Positions 1-8,122 of a stretch of 37,419 bases of DNA are shown here, piece after piece; the stretch's first letter is position 1; the number at the start of each line of letters is the position of its first letter. The translations under genes and the position numbers were made by a program. The DNA comes from Cellulomonas hominis (GTDB lineage: Bacteria; Actinomycetota; Actinomycetes; Actinomycetales; Cellulomonadaceae). The DNA lies in the NCBI RefSeq assembly GCF_901521055.1, contig NZ_CABEGA010000041.1:1-37419 (forward strand), given 5' to 3'. A model generated the notes under the pieces. The model made no database searches. It saw only the letters and a program-made list of their open reading frames with translations, and had not been told where the DNA came from.

Positions 1-5
1 CGCCG

Positions 6-782
6 TTGGGGCCGTCCAGCCCGCCCCCCGCCCTGTCGATCCAGGGCCTCTGGAAGCGGTTCGGCACGAAGATCGCGGTCGCCGGCGTCGACCTGGAGGT
101 GCCCTCCGGCTCGTTCTACGGGCTGGTCGGCCCCAACGGCGCGGGGAAGACGACGACCCTGTCGATGGCGACCGGGCTGCTGCGCCCCGACTTCGGCCGC
201 GTCCTCGTGCGCGGGCAGGACCTGTGGGCCGACCCGCTGCACGTCAAGGCGGTGCTGGGCGTCCTGCCGGACGGGGTGCGGCTGTTCGACCGGCTGACCG
301 GCGCGCAGCTCGTCACGTACGCCGGGCTGCTGCGCGGGCTGGACCGGGACACCGTGCGCGACCGGACGGCCGACCTGCTGCGGACCTTCGACCTCACGGC
401 GGACGCCGACACCCTGGTCGTCGACTACTCGGCGGGCATGACCAAGAAGATCGCCCTGGCCTGCGCGCTGGTGCACGCCCCGCGGGTGCTGGTCCTCGAC
501 GAGCCCTTCGAGGCCGTCGACCCCGTCTCGGCCGCCAACATCCGCGACATCCTCGCGTCCTACGTGGCGAGCGGCGGCACGGTGGTCGTGTCCTCCCACG
601 TCATGGACCTGGTGCAGCGCATGTGTGACCACGTCGCGGTCATCGCCGGCGGGCACGTGCTCGCGCAGGGGACCGTGGACGAGGTGCGGGGCGCCGCGAC
701 GCTGGAGGACCGGTTCGTCGAGCTCGTGGGTGGCCGCCGCACGGAGGGGGCGCTCGCGTGGCTGCGCACCTCGTCCGACTGA
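6..782 (+). CDS. ABC transporter ATP-binding protein (ABC-2 type), 5' end uncertain
   Basis: This is the nucleotide-binding subunit of an ABC transporter, acting on the cytoplasmic face with the permease encoded next. Walker A GPNGAGKT is at residues 42-49, a signature-like YSAGM at 141-145, Walker B VLVLDEPFEAVD at 161-172, and the H-loop SSH at 196-198. The Q-loop position reads LPDG (D89) instead of the usual Gln. The short single-domain architecture resembles DrrA/CcmA-type exporters. A TTG at position 6 is the first possible start, but the frame is open to the window edge, so the true start may lie outside. The 3' end overlaps the permease start by 25 bases, which implies translational coupling. 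The substrate cannot be told from sequence. Confidence 0.88.
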   Translation: MGPSSPPPALSIQGLWKRFGTKIAVAGVDLEVPSGSFYGLVGPNGAGKTTTLSMATGLLRPDFGRVLVRGQDLWADPLHVKAVLGVLPDGVRLFDRLTGAQLVTYAGLLRGLDRDTVRDRTADLLRTFDLTADADTLVVDYSAGMTKKIALACALVHAPRVLVLDEPFEAVDPVSAANIRDILASYVASGGTVVVSSHVMDLVQRMCDHVAVIAGGHVLAQGTVDEVRGAATLEDRFVELVGGRRTEGALAWLRTSSD

Positions 783-2320
783 AGCTGACGCTGCTGCGCA
801 ACGGCCTGCGGCGGAGCGTGTGGAAGCTGATCGGGCTGCTGCTCGGCCTGGCGTACGTGCTGTTCCTGCTGGCGCTGGCGACGGCGGGACTGGCGCTGCT
901 GGGGGCGCAGCGCGACCCGGAGCTGTCCCGCACCGTGGTGGTGCTCGCCGGGACGCTGCTGGTCGCGGGGTGGTGGCTGCTGCCGCTGGTGGCGTTCGGC
1001 GTGGACAGCACCCTGGACCCGGAGCGGTTCCGGCTGTTCCCGATGCGCCGCCGCTCGATGCTCACAGGCCTGGCCCTCGCGGGGCTGGTCGGCGTCCCGG
1101 GGCTGGCGACCACGCTGCTCGGCGCGGGCTCGGCCCTCGCGTGGACGTGGGACCTCGCCGCCGCCGTGGCGGCCCTGGTGGGTGCCGTCCTGGGGGTCGC
1201 GCTGTGCGTCGTCGGCTCGCGTGCCGTCACCACCCTGCTCGCGCCCCTCGTCTCCGGGCGCCGGTTCCGGGAGGTCGCGGCGGTGCTCGCCATCGTCCCG
1301 CTGATGCTCGCCGGGCCGATCCTGCTGGGCGTGACCGCCGGGCTGTCCGCAGTCGCCGACGTGCTGCCGCGGGTGGCCGTCGTGGCTGGCTGGACGCCGG
1401 TGGGCGCGCCGTGGGCGCTGGCGGCGGACGTGGCGGACGGCGCCTGGCTCGCCGCCGCCGGGAAGGCCGCGATCTGCCTCGCCGCCCTGGCGGTGCTCGT
1501 CGCGGTGTGGGACCGGGCGCTGTCGGCCGCGCTGGTGCGGCCCGAGGGCGGGGGCCGGGTCGCGCGCGGGCACGGGCTCGGGTTCTTCGACCGGGTGCCC
1601 GCCACGCCGACGGGCGCGGTCGTCGCCCGCTGCCTCACGTACTGGCTGCGCGACTCCCGGTACGCCGCGGCGGTCGCCGTGGTGCCGGTCCTGGTGCTGC
1701 TGCTGTGGTTCCTCGGCCGCGGGGGAGACGTCGTGCTCGGCGCCGGCGTCCTGGTCGCGTTCGTCATGGGCTGGTCGCTGTCCGCGGACGTCGCCTACGA
1801 CGACACGGCGTTCTGGACGCACGTGGCCGCGCCCGTCGACGGCCGGGTGGACCGGGCCGGCCGGGCCGTCGCGGGACTGGTCGTGGGCGGCGTGGTCGTG
1901 CTGGCCACGGACGTCCTCGTGCTGGGCGTCGCGGACCGCTGGGACGCCACGCTCCCGGTGCTGGGCATGTCGCTGGGCGTGCTCGGCGCGGGCGTCGGCG
2001 CGTCGTCGGTGTACTCCGCCCGCGTGGTCTACCCGGTCCCGAAGCCGGGCGAGAACCCGTTCTCGACGCCGCAGGGCACGTCGTTCGCGGTGATGGTCAC
2101 GCAGAGCGTCGGCATGCTCGTGCTGCTGGCGCTGTGCCTGCCGACCGTCGGCCTCGGGATCGCGGCGCTGGTCACGGGCCACGCGGTGCTGGACGTGCTG
2201 ACGCTCGCCGTCGGGCTGGGCGTCGGCGCGGCCGCCGTCGTGGTCGGGGTGCGGCTCGGCGCCCGCGTGTACGACCGCCGGGCACCGGAGCTGCTGCAGA
2301 CGATCCGCTCGTTCGCCTGA
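758..2320 (+). CDS. ABC-2 type transporter permease, polytopic membrane protein
   Basis: This is a 520-residue, strongly hydrophobic protein with roughly 10-12 predicted membrane segments, starting at residues 20-50 (LIGLLLGLAYVLFLLALATA) and continuing to near the C-terminus. It is the likely membrane partner of the ATPase encoded immediately upstream. The GTG start at 758 lies inside the upstream gene and follows a purine-rich stretch (ggaggggg, 743-750) that can serve as ribosome binding site. No catalytic or ligand motif is visible. An exporter role is inferred from the ABC-2 arrangement of one ATPase and one large permease, with no binding protein. The gene ends 26 bases before ychF, which has its own promoter. 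Confidence 0.82.
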   Translation: MAAHLVRLKLTLLRNGLRRSVWKLIGLLLGLAYVLFLLALATAGLALLGAQRDPELSRTVVVLAGTLLVAGWWLLPLVAFGVDSTLDPERFRLFPMRRRSMLTGLALAGLVGVPGLATTLLGAGSALAWTWDLAAAVAALVGAVLGVALCVVGSRAVTTLLAPLVSGRRFREVAAVLAIVPLMLAGPILLGVTAGLSAVADVLPRVAVVAGWTPVGAPWALAADVADGAWLAAAGKAAICLAALAVLVAVWDRALSAALVRPEGGGRVARGHGLGFFDRVPATPTGAVVARCLTYWLRDSRYAAAVAVVPVLVLLLWFLGRGGDVVLGAGVLVAFVMGWSLSADVAYDDTAFWTHVAAPVDGRVDRAGRAVAGLVVGGVVVLATDVLVLGVADRWDATLPVLGMSLGVLGAGVGASSVYSARVVYPVPKPGENPFSTPQGTSFAVMVTQSVGMLVLLALCLPTVGLGIAALVTGHAVLDVLTLAVGLGVGAAAVVVGVRLGARVYDRRAPELLQTIRSFA

Positions 2321-2332
2321 GCGGCGCCCCCC

Positions 2333-2338
2333 TAGGAT
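2333..2338 (+). promoter_or_regulatory. -10 box TAGGAT of ychF, leaderless
   Basis: TAGGAT lies 8 bases before the GTG start of ychF at 2347. Transcription would begin at or next to the start codon, and there is no ribosome binding site between. This spacing is typical of actinobacterial leaderless genes. No convincing -35 is seen. Confidence 0.55.
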
Positions 2339-2346
2339 GGTGCCCC

Positions 2347-3432
2347 GTGGCACTCACCATCGGCATCGTCGGCCTGCCCAACGTCGGCAAGTCCACGCTC
2401 TTCAACGCCCTCACCCGCGCGCAGGTCCTCGCGGCGAACTACCCGTTCGCGACGATCGAGCCCAACGTGGGTGTCGTGCCGCTGCCCGACCCCCGGCTCG
2501 ACACGCTGGCCGAGATCTTCGGCAGCGAGAAGATCCTCCCGGCGACCGTGTCGTTCGTGGACATCGCGGGCATCGTCAAGGGCGCGAGCGAGGGCGAGGG
2601 GCTCGGCAACAAGTTCCTCGCGAACATCCGCGAGGCCGAGGCGATCTGCCAGGTCACCCGCGCGTTCGCCGACCCGGACGTCGTGCACGTCGACGGCCGC
2701 GTCTCGCCGAAGGACGACATCGAGACGATCAACACCGAGCTGGTGCTGGCCGACCTGCAGACCCTCGAGAAGGTCGTCCCGCGGCTCGAGAAGGAGGTCC
2801 GGATCAAGAAGTCGGACCCCGCCGAGCTCGCCGCCGCGCAGGCCGCCCAGGCCGTGCTCGAGTCCGGTCAGACGCTGTTCCAGGGCGCGAAGGCCGCCGG
2901 GATCGACCTCGCGGACCTCGCGTCGCTGCAGCTCATGACGGCCAAGCCGTTCATCTACGTGTTCAACACCGACGACGCCGGCCTGGCCGACACCGCGATG
3001 CAGGACGAGCTGCGCGCGTTCGTCGCCCCGGCCGACGCGATCTTCCTCGACGCGAAGTTCGAGTCCGACCTGGTCGAGCTCGAGCCCGACGAGGCCAAGG
3101 AGATGCTCGCGGAGAACGGCCAGGCCGAGTCGGGCCTCGACCAGCTCGCCCGCGTCGGGTTCCACACGCTCGGCCTGCAGACGTACCTGACGGCCGGCCC
3201 GAAGGAGTCCCGCGCCTGGACGATCCACCAGGGCTGGACCGCGCCGCAGGCGGCCGGGGTCATCCACACGGACTTCCAGAAGGGCTTCATCAAGGCGGAG
3301 GTCATCAGCTTCGACGACCTCGTCGAGGCCGGGTCCGTCGCCGCCGCGCGCGCCGCGGGCAAGGCCCGGATCGAGGGCAAGGACTACGTGATGGTCGACG
3401 GCGACGTGGTGGAGTTCCGCTTCAACGTCTGA
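2347..3432 (+). CDS. ychF: Redox-regulated ATPase/GTPase YchF (OLA1 family)
   Basis: This is a 361-residue Obg-type P-loop protein, close to the usual 363 residues of the family. The G1 motif GLPNVGKS is near residues 8-15, and G3 is in DIAGIVKGASEGEGLGN. The nucleotide-specificity motif reads NTDD within YVFNTDDAG. YchF proteins depart from the canonical NKxD and commonly prefer ATP. The C-terminal third is the TGS domain, ending in YVMVDGDVVEFRFNV, a typical YchF terminus. YchF associates with ribosomes and is linked to oxidative-stress responses in bacteria. The frame is open far upstream, but GTG 2347 is chosen because homologues begin with this ALTIGIVGLPNVGKS block and a -10 box sits just before it. 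Confidence 0.96.
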   Translation: MALTIGIVGLPNVGKSTLFNALTRAQVLAANYPFATIEPNVGVVPLPDPRLDTLAEIFGSEKILPATVSFVDIAGIVKGASEGEGLGNKFLANIREAEAICQVTRAFADPDVVHVDGRVSPKDDIETINTELVLADLQTLEKVVPRLEKEVRIKKSDPAELAAAQAAQAVLESGQTLFQGAKAAGIDLADLASLQLMTAKPFIYVFNTDDAGLADTAMQDELRAFVAPADAIFLDAKFESDLVELEPDEAKEMLAENGQAESGLDQLARVGFHTLGLQTYLTAGPKESRAWTIHQGWTAPQAAGVIHTDFQKGFIKAEVISFDDLVEAGSVAAARAAGKARIEGKDYVMVDGDVVEFRFNV

Positions 3433-3457
3433 CCGGACCACGCAGAGGAGAGGCCAC

Positions 3458-3889
3458 GTGAGCGGCTACGGACCTGCCCCCCTCGGGGGCGCGGAGAGCG
3501 CGGCGGCGTCCGGCGGGGCCGCCGTCGGCCCCGTCGCTGCGGACGCCGGCTGGTACCCGGACCCGATGGGTGCGGGCGGGCAGCGCTGGTGGGACGGCCG
3601 GGTCTGGACGGAGTACACCCGACCGGCCGGCGGCTACGCCCCGCCGGTGCAGCCACGCAACCCGATGGCGACCGCGGGGCTGGTGCTCGGGATCGTCTCG
3701 CTGGTCGTGAACACCCTGACGATCACGGCCCTCGTGGGCATCGTGCTGTCCGGGATCGGTCTGGCCAGGGCGAGCACGCTGCAGCGGTACGGCTACGCGC
3801 CGGTGGGCCGGGCCAAGGCCGCGTGGGGTCTCGGGCTCTCCGTCGCCGGGTTCTTCTTCACCGCGTTCTTCAAGCTCTTCCTGTTCTGA
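3458..3889 (+). CDS. DUF2510 domain membrane protein
   Basis: This is a 143-residue protein with a DUF2510 motif at about residues 30-48 (GWYPDP, then RWWDGRVWT), an aromatic-rich actinobacterial domain near the N-terminus of membrane proteins. It is followed by a hydrophobic DUF4190-like region: one segment around LVLGIVSLVVNTLTITALVG, a conserved-looking polar loop (RAKAAWGLGLSVAG) and a final hydrophobic segment. The GTG start at 3458 is preceded by agaggag (3445-3451). It lies 25 bases after ychF and could be co-transcribed. The function of these proteins is unknown; a scaffold or sensor role in the membrane is only a guess. Confidence 0.82.
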   Translation: MSGYGPAPLGGAESAAASGGAAVGPVAADAGWYPDPMGAGGQRWWDGRVWTEYTRPAGGYAPPVQPRNPMATAGLVLGIVSLVVNTLTITALVGIVLSGIGLARASTLQRYGYAPVGRAKAAWGLGLSVAGFFFTAFFKLFLF

Positions 3890-3900
3890 CGCCGCCGCCG

Positions 3901-3925
3901 CCGATGCGGCCCCTGCGCGCATCGG
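3901..3925. terminator. Hairpin between convergent genes
   Basis: The perfect 8-bp stem ccgatgcg/cgcatcgg has a 9-base loop. It sits between the DUF2510 gene and the convergent hemerythrin gene, so it could end transcription from both sides. There is no U-tract, as is common in high-GC actinobacteria. Confidence 0.5.
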
Positions 3926-3959
3926 AGGGGCGTCGCCGGCCCGCGCCCGGCCGGGCCGG

Positions 3960-4640
3960 TCACGCCCCGTAGACCCGCGCCCGGTGCGCGGCGAACTGCC
4001 GCCGCCCCACCGTGTGCCAGAGCAGCCGCACGGGTGCGGGCAGGTTGGTCCGCAGCCAGCCGCTGCGCTCGGAGGCGGGCATCGCGTCGACCAGCCAGCC
4101 GAGCTGGAGGAACAGCCGGTTCCGCGGGATGGCGGCCATGCCGTGCGCGTGCAGCTGGTCCCACTCGCGCTGGCTCATCACGCTCGACGCCGTCGGCATG
4201 ATCGCGTCCTCCTCCTGACCGAGGTGCAGGTCCAGCAGGCGGTGCAGGTCGTCGAGCCGCGCGGCCACCGCGTCGCGGGCCGGCGCCGCGGCGTCCGCCT
4301 CCCACGCGGTCAGTGCCACGTCGAGGTCGCGGAGCAGCGCCGCGACGCCCGCGTGCTGGCTGCGCATGAGGCCCACGTGCAGCGCGCACGCCGGCGCCCG
4401 CTGCTCGAGCGTGTCCCACAGCAGCAGGTCCTCGCCCTCGTGGTGGTGGTGCAGGCCCTCGGCGACCTCCCGGACGTGCGCGGACACCACGCGCATCCGG
4501 GCGGTGTCGCCGGCGGGGGCGCCACGGACGAGCGCCGGCGCGTCGCCGAAGGCCCGGCGGAACAGCTGGTGGATGTGCACGAGCCCCGAGGTGTCGCACC
4601 CCGGGGCGTCCCTGGCGCTGCGGGCGGTGCTGGCGGTCAT
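3960..4640 (-). CDS. Hemerythrin HHE cation-binding domain protein
   Basis: This is a 226-residue, probably soluble protein. Its N-terminal two thirds form an HHE-type four-helix bundle. Candidate iron ligands are His near residues 22-24 (VHIHQLF), the HHHHEGED cluster at 64-71, H96 (RSQH), and HLGQEED at 139-145. Such proteins bind a di-iron centre and are linked to oxygen, NO or iron handling. The C-terminal ~70 residues are an extra helical region seen in actinobacterial members, ending in VGRRQFAAHRARVYG. The ATG at 4640 has a purine-rich upstream stretch (gagagcgag on this strand). The gene is divergent from the CGNR zinc-finger gene with 71 bases between starts, so that protein may regulate it; this is inference only. 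Confidence 0.85.
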   Translation of the reverse strand: MTASTARSARDAPGCDTSGLVHIHQLFRRAFGDAPALVRGAPAGDTARMRVVSAHVREVAEGLHHHHEGEDLLLWDTLEQRAPACALHVGLMRSQHAGVAALLRDLDVALTAWEADAAAPARDAVAARLDDLHRLLDLHLGQEEDAIMPTASSVMSQREWDQLHAHGMAAIPRNRLFLQLGWLVDAMPASERSGWLRTNLPAPVRLLWHTVGRRQFAAHRARVYGA

Positions 4641-4698
4641 CGTCGATCTCGCTCTCGGTCGGCTGCGTCACCGGCTAACGCTGAACAGTGGTGACGAC

Positions 4699-4704
4699 TA
4701 TCCT
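4699..4704 (+). promoter_or_regulatory. -10 box TATCCT of the CGNR gene, leaderless
   Basis: TATCCT lies exactly 7 bases before ATG 4712, with no ribosome binding site between. This supports ATG 4712 over the upstream in-frame GTG at 4688, which would lie before the promoter. Confidence 0.5.
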
Positions 4705-4711
4705 CGTGACC

Positions 4712-5326
4712 ATGTCCGACGTCAAGACCGCGGTGCGGGCCGACCTGCCCGCCGGCCCGCCCGCCGGCCCGCGCGCCGACCCGGCCGCCGACCCGCTCGA
4801 CGCCTGGGTCACGCGCGGCGCGGAGCCCGGGGTCGCGCCCGGGGTGACGGAGCGCCTGCGCGCGCTGCTCAACACCGACGACCGGTTCCACGGCGTCGAC
4901 CGGCTGCGGGGGCACGGCCCGTCCGCGCTCGTGGAGGTCCGCGACGCGCTGCGCCACTACCTCGTGACGGGTGACGGCGCCCCGCTCGGGGCGGTCGCGG
5001 CGGAGCACCCGCTGGTCGTCGACGTCCGGGAGGACGGGCTCCGGCTCGCCCCGGCCCCGGGGTCGGGGGCGGACGCGGCGCTGGTCGCCGGGGTGCTCGC
5101 GAGCCTCCACGAGGCGGTGGGCTCGGGGGACTGGGGCCGGCTCAAGGCGTGCGCCAACCCGGACTGCCGGTGGATCTACCACGACGCCTCCCGCAACCGG
5201 TCCGGCCGCTGGTGCTCGATGGGGGAGTGCGGCGACGTGATGAAGGCGCGCGCGTACCGGCGGCGGGGCCGGGCCGGCACGGAGCGGGGCGCCGCGGAGC
5301 CGGCCGGCACGGAGCCCACCGGCTGA
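4712..5326 (+). CDS. CGNR zinc-finger (ABATE) putative transcriptional regulator
   Basis: This is a 204-residue protein with the architecture of the actinobacterial stress-linked CGNR family. An N-terminal ABATE-like part includes LLNTDDRFHGVDRL, and a C-terminal treble-clef zinc finger has two CxxxxC pairs: C147/C152 (CANPDC) and C168/C173 (CSMGEC). The finger is preceded by WGRLKA and followed by basic residues (MKARAYRRRGR), typical of the DNA-binding end. The first ~30 residues are low-complexity Pro/Ala/Asp repeats. Homologues are assumed to bind DNA, but their targets are mostly unknown. The divergent hemerythrin gene is the natural candidate target. An alternative start is GTG 4688. 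Confidence 0.83.
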   Translation: MSDVKTAVRADLPAGPPAGPRADPAADPLDAWVTRGAEPGVAPGVTERLRALLNTDDRFHGVDRLRGHGPSALVEVRDALRHYLVTGDGAPLGAVAAEHPLVVDVREDGLRLAPAPGSGADAALVAGVLASLHEAVGSGDWGRLKACANPDCRWIYHDASRNRSGRWCSMGECGDVMKARAYRRRGRAGTERGAAEPAGTEPTG

Positions 5327-5403
5327 GCGTCCCTGCGACGGCCGGTCGTACGCTCGCGGGTGCCGGCCGGTCGACCGTCGACCGACCCGCACAGGAGGCG
5401 ACG

Positions 5404-5814
5404 ATGCTCTCCGACCACCCCGCGATGCCCTGCCTCGCCGTGAGCGACCTGGCCCGGGCCCGCCGGTTCTACGAGGAGACGCTGGGGTTCCACCAGATGG
5501 AGCTGCCCGGCATGGAGGACGACGTCATGGGCGTCGTGTACGCGACCAAGCAGGGCGGGATGCTCGTGTACCCGTCCTCGTACGCCGGCACGAACCGTGC
5601 CACCGCGGTGTCGTTCGTGGTGGACGACGCCGCGTTCGACGACGAGGTCGCCGGGCTGCGCTCGCGCGGCGTGCAGTTCCAGACGTTCGACATGCCGTCG
5701 GGCACCTGGGAGGACGGCGTGCTGCGCGACGGCGCGATGCGGTCGGCCTGGTTCGCCGACCCGGACGGCAACGTGCTCAACGTCGAGGCCGTGCGCGTGG
5801 GCGCCGCGGTCTGA
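5404..5814 (+). CDS. VOC family (glyoxalase/dioxygenase-fold) protein
   Basis: This is a 136-residue protein with two βαβββ halves typical of the vicinal oxygen chelate superfamily. The first half begins AMPCLAVSDLARARRFYEET and the second contains SFVVDDAAFDDEVAGL. The block AWFADPDGNVLNV near the C-terminus is the common VOC ending with a metal-ligand region. The start ATG 5404 has a strong Shine-Dalgarno aggagg at 5393-5398. A TACGCT hexamer near 5347 could be a -10 box. The substrate is unknown: members include glyoxalases, antibiotic-binding proteins and catalytically silent binders. It lies 77 bases after the CGNR gene. Confidence 0.85.
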   Translation: MLSDHPAMPCLAVSDLARARRFYEETLGFHQMELPGMEDDVMGVVYATKQGGMLVYPSSYAGTNRATAVSFVVDDAAFDDEVAGLRSRGVQFQTFDMPSGTWEDGVLRDGAMRSAWFADPDGNVLNVEAVRVGAAV

Positions 5815-6118
5815 CACCACGTCCTGGCGGGGTCCTCGGCGGTGGCGTGGGGGCCCCGCCGCGGCGTGCCATAGCGCCTCGCCCCTGCTCCGCCATGTTT
5901 CGTCCGTGTTTCCGGCAGGTTCCGTCTCGCCTGCTGGACACTACCGCCCAGTATCGATCCGGTAACGATCACCCGCGGTGCCCGTTCCGTGGCGATTGTG
6001 ACCCGGATCGCTCACTACCGTGGCTCCATCCATGGCGGGACCGTGCGTCCACCACCCCGTGCCGGCCGAGCCGGCGTCGGGGGTACGGACGCCGAGCGCC
6101 ACCTTCTCAGGAGGAACA
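5815..6118 (+). promoter_or_regulatory. Intergenic control region upstream of the peptide-binding lipoprotein gene
   Basis: About 300 bases lie between the VOC gene and the binding-protein gene, with a more AT-rich block (about 5895-6030) than the surroundings. It holds TTGTGA at 5996-6001 and TACCGT at 6016-6021, a possible promoter with a short 14-base spacer, and an imperfect GGTAAC-G-ATCACC dyad at 5961-5973 that might be an operator. A strong Shine-Dalgarno (aggagg, 6109-6114) closes the region. No gene with coding character is visible inside it. The regulator is unknown. Confidence 0.35.
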
Positions 6119-7966
6119 TTGAGGATCACACGAAAGGCCGCAGCGGCGGTCTCGATCGCGGCAGCCGGCGCCCTGGCGCTCACCGCGTGCTCGAGCTCCG
6201 GCGGCGACGACGAGGGCGGCAACGACTCCGGGATCAACACCGAGTCCTCGGTGAACATCGCCTGGAACCAGCCGTTCTTCTCCTACAACCAGGAGAGCAT
6301 CACCGGTAACGCGACGGCCAACTCGGTCATCACCTACCTGACGAAGTCGGCGTTCAACTACTACGACTCCGACCTAAACCTGGTCCAGGACGAGTCGTTC
6401 GGCACGTACGAGAAGACCTCGGACGACCCGCTGACCATCGAGTACACCTTCGCGGACACCGCGAAGTGGTCCGACGGCGTGCAGGTCAGCCCGGAGGACT
6501 TCCTCCTCGAGTGGGCCGCCCAGAGCGGCACGTACAACACCGTCGAGGCGGAGTACGACGAGGAGGGCAACGTCACGAACCAGGAGGCCCTGGACGCCGG
6601 CATCGCCTTCGACGCCGCCGCCCCGTGCGCCGCCCTGATCGAGACGCCGGAGATCGACGGCTCGACCATCACCTTCACGTACTCCAAGCCGTTCGCGGAC
6701 TGGGAGACCTGCATGACGGCCCCGACGCTCCCGGCGCACGTCGTCGGTGAGCGCGCGCTCGGCACCGCCGCGGGCGAGGAGTCGGCGACGGCCGTGGCCG
6801 ACGCGATCCTCAACAACGACTCCGCGGCGCTGTCCAAGATCGCGAAGGTGTGGAGCACCGACTTCAACTACACCTCGATGCCGGACGACGAGGGCCTGTA
6901 CCTGTCCAACGGCGCGTACATCATGACGGACTTCGTCGAGGAGCAGTACATGACCCTCAAGGCCAACGAGGCCTACGAGGGTGAGAACACCGCCTCCATC
7001 GGCACCGTCACGGTCCGCTGGAACGGTGACCCGATGGGTCAGGTCCAGGCGCTGCAGAACGGTGAGGTCGACCTCATCAACCCGCAGTCGACCGCGGACG
7101 TCCTCGCGGCGCTCCAGGACATCGAGGGCCTCGAGGTCGAGACCAGCCCCGAGGGCACCTACGAGCACGTCGACCTGCAGCAGGGCAACGGCGGCCCGTT
7201 CGACCCCGCGGCCTACGGCGGCGACGCCGAGAAGGCCAAGAAGGTCCGCCAGGCGTTCCTCAAGACGATCCCGCGCCAGGACATCGTCGACAGCCTGATC
7301 AAGCCGCTGCAGGAGGACGCCGAGGTGCGTAGCTCCTACACCGTCGTCCCGGGCTCCCCGAACTACGACGCCGTGTCCGAGGCCAGCGGCCAGGACGAGC
7401 AGTACGGCGAGGTCGACATCGAGGGCGCCAAGGCGCTCCTCGCCGAGGCCGGCGTCCCGGCGGTCAACGTCCGCCTGCTCTTCGACCCGGAGAACACCCG
7501 CCGGCAGAACGAGTACCAGCTGATCGCGGCCTCCGCGGCCGAGGCCGGCTTCACGGTCACGCCGTACCAGGTCCAGACCGACTGGGGCACCGACCTGAGC
7601 AACGCGACGAGCTTCTACGACGCGGCGCTCTTCGGCTGGCAGTCCGAGTCCACCGCCGTGACCGAGTCGGACGCGAACTACCGCACCGGCGCGACGAACA
7701 ACTACTACGGCTACTCGAACACCGAGGTCGACGCGCTGTTCGACCAGCTCCAGGTGGCGACGGACCCCGACGAGCAGACCGAGCTCCTCGGCCAGATCGA
7801 GAAGCACCTCGTGGACGACGCCTTCGGCGTGACGATCTTCCAGTTCCCCGGCGTCACCGCCTGGAACCCGGAGACGATCGACAACATCTCGAAGGTCTCG
7901 ATCAACCCGACGGTGTTCGCCCAGTTCTGGAAGTGGACCCCCGGCTCCGCCGCTTCGGCGAGCTGA
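6119..7966 (+). CDS. ABC transporter substrate-binding lipoprotein, family 5 (peptide/nickel type)
   Basis: This is a 615-residue solute-binding protein of the SBP_bac_5/OppA-DppA family. It starts at TTG 6119, five bases after aggagg, giving MRITRK, a hydrophobic stretch and the lipobox LTAC with lipidation at C24. The frame continues upstream to an ATG at 6020, but that start would bury the signal peptide. Family features include KWSDGVQVSPEDFLLEW, the central VRQAFLKTIPRQDIVD block and a closing EQTELLGQIEKHLVDDAFG. It is the extracytoplasmic receptor of the importer encoded downstream and is separated from the permeases by two strong hairpins. Its place near typA recalls M. tuberculosis lpqW, a lipoprotein of the same fold, so orthology is possible. 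Confidence 0.92.
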   Translation: MRITRKAAAAVSIAAAGALALTACSSSGGDDEGGNDSGINTESSVNIAWNQPFFSYNQESITGNATANSVITYLTKSAFNYYDSDLNLVQDESFGTYEKTSDDPLTIEYTFADTAKWSDGVQVSPEDFLLEWAAQSGTYNTVEAEYDEEGNVTNQEALDAGIAFDAAAPCAALIETPEIDGSTITFTYSKPFADWETCMTAPTLPAHVVGERALGTAAGEESATAVADAILNNDSAALSKIAKVWSTDFNYTSMPDDEGLYLSNGAYIMTDFVEEQYMTLKANEAYEGENTASIGTVTVRWNGDPMGQVQALQNGEVDLINPQSTADVLAALQDIEGLEVETSPEGTYEHVDLQQGNGGPFDPAAYGGDAEKAKKVRQAFLKTIPRQDIVDSLIKPLQEDAEVRSSYTVVPGSPNYDAVSEASGQDEQYGEVDIEGAKALLAEAGVPAVNVRLLFDPENTRRQNEYQLIAASAAEAGFTVTPYQVQTDWGTDLSNATSFYDAALFGWQSESTAVTESDANYRTGATNNYYGYSNTEVDALFDQLQVATDPDEQTELLGQIEKHLVDDAFGVTIFQFPGVTAWNPETIDNISKVSINPTVFAQFWKWTPGSAASAS

Positions 7967-7987
7967 CCCGAGGCTCCGCACGCCCAC

Positions 7988-8020
7988 GGCGGCCGGGACG
8001 CGATTGGCGTCCCGGCCGCC
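7988..8020 (+). terminator. Strong hairpin after the binding-protein gene
   Basis: The stem ggcggccgggacgc (7988-8001) is perfectly complementary to 8007-8020, with a 5-base loop gattg. It begins 22 bases after the binding-protein stop. It may be a terminator or mRNA-stabilising structure that raises binding-protein output over the permeases. Confidence 0.7.
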
Positions 8021-8041
8021 GCAGGGCACATCATCACCTTC

Positions 8042-8080
8042 AGGAAGGGCGCCGAGGCTCCCCGCCCCGGCGCCCTTCCT
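8042..8080 (+). terminator. Second hairpin between binding protein and permease
   Basis: The 13-bp perfect stem aggaagggcgccg (8042-8054) pairs with 8068-8080, with a 13-base loop. A smaller ccccgc/gcgggg hairpin follows at 8085-8103. Together with the preceding hairpin this forms a tandem terminator-like array. Confidence 0.65.
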
Positions 8081-8122
8081 CGTGCCCCGCGACTCGTGCG
8101 GGGTACGAGCGGACAAAAGGGA

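Noticed and set aside
625..2346. In-frame extension of ychF upstream through the exporter genes
   Set aside because: The sequence before 2347 is an out-of-frame reading of the permease. YchF length and the -10 box support GTG 2347.
560..2353. A minus-strand open frame of about 600 codons opposite the ABC permease
   Set aside because: The composition is Arg/Gln/His-rich low complexity with no domain. The plus-strand permease has membrane helices and a partner ATPase.
5996..6016. A second CRP-like site (TGTGA ... TCAC) before the binding-protein gene
   Set aside because: The spacing between half-sites is 9 bases instead of 6 and the right half is incomplete.
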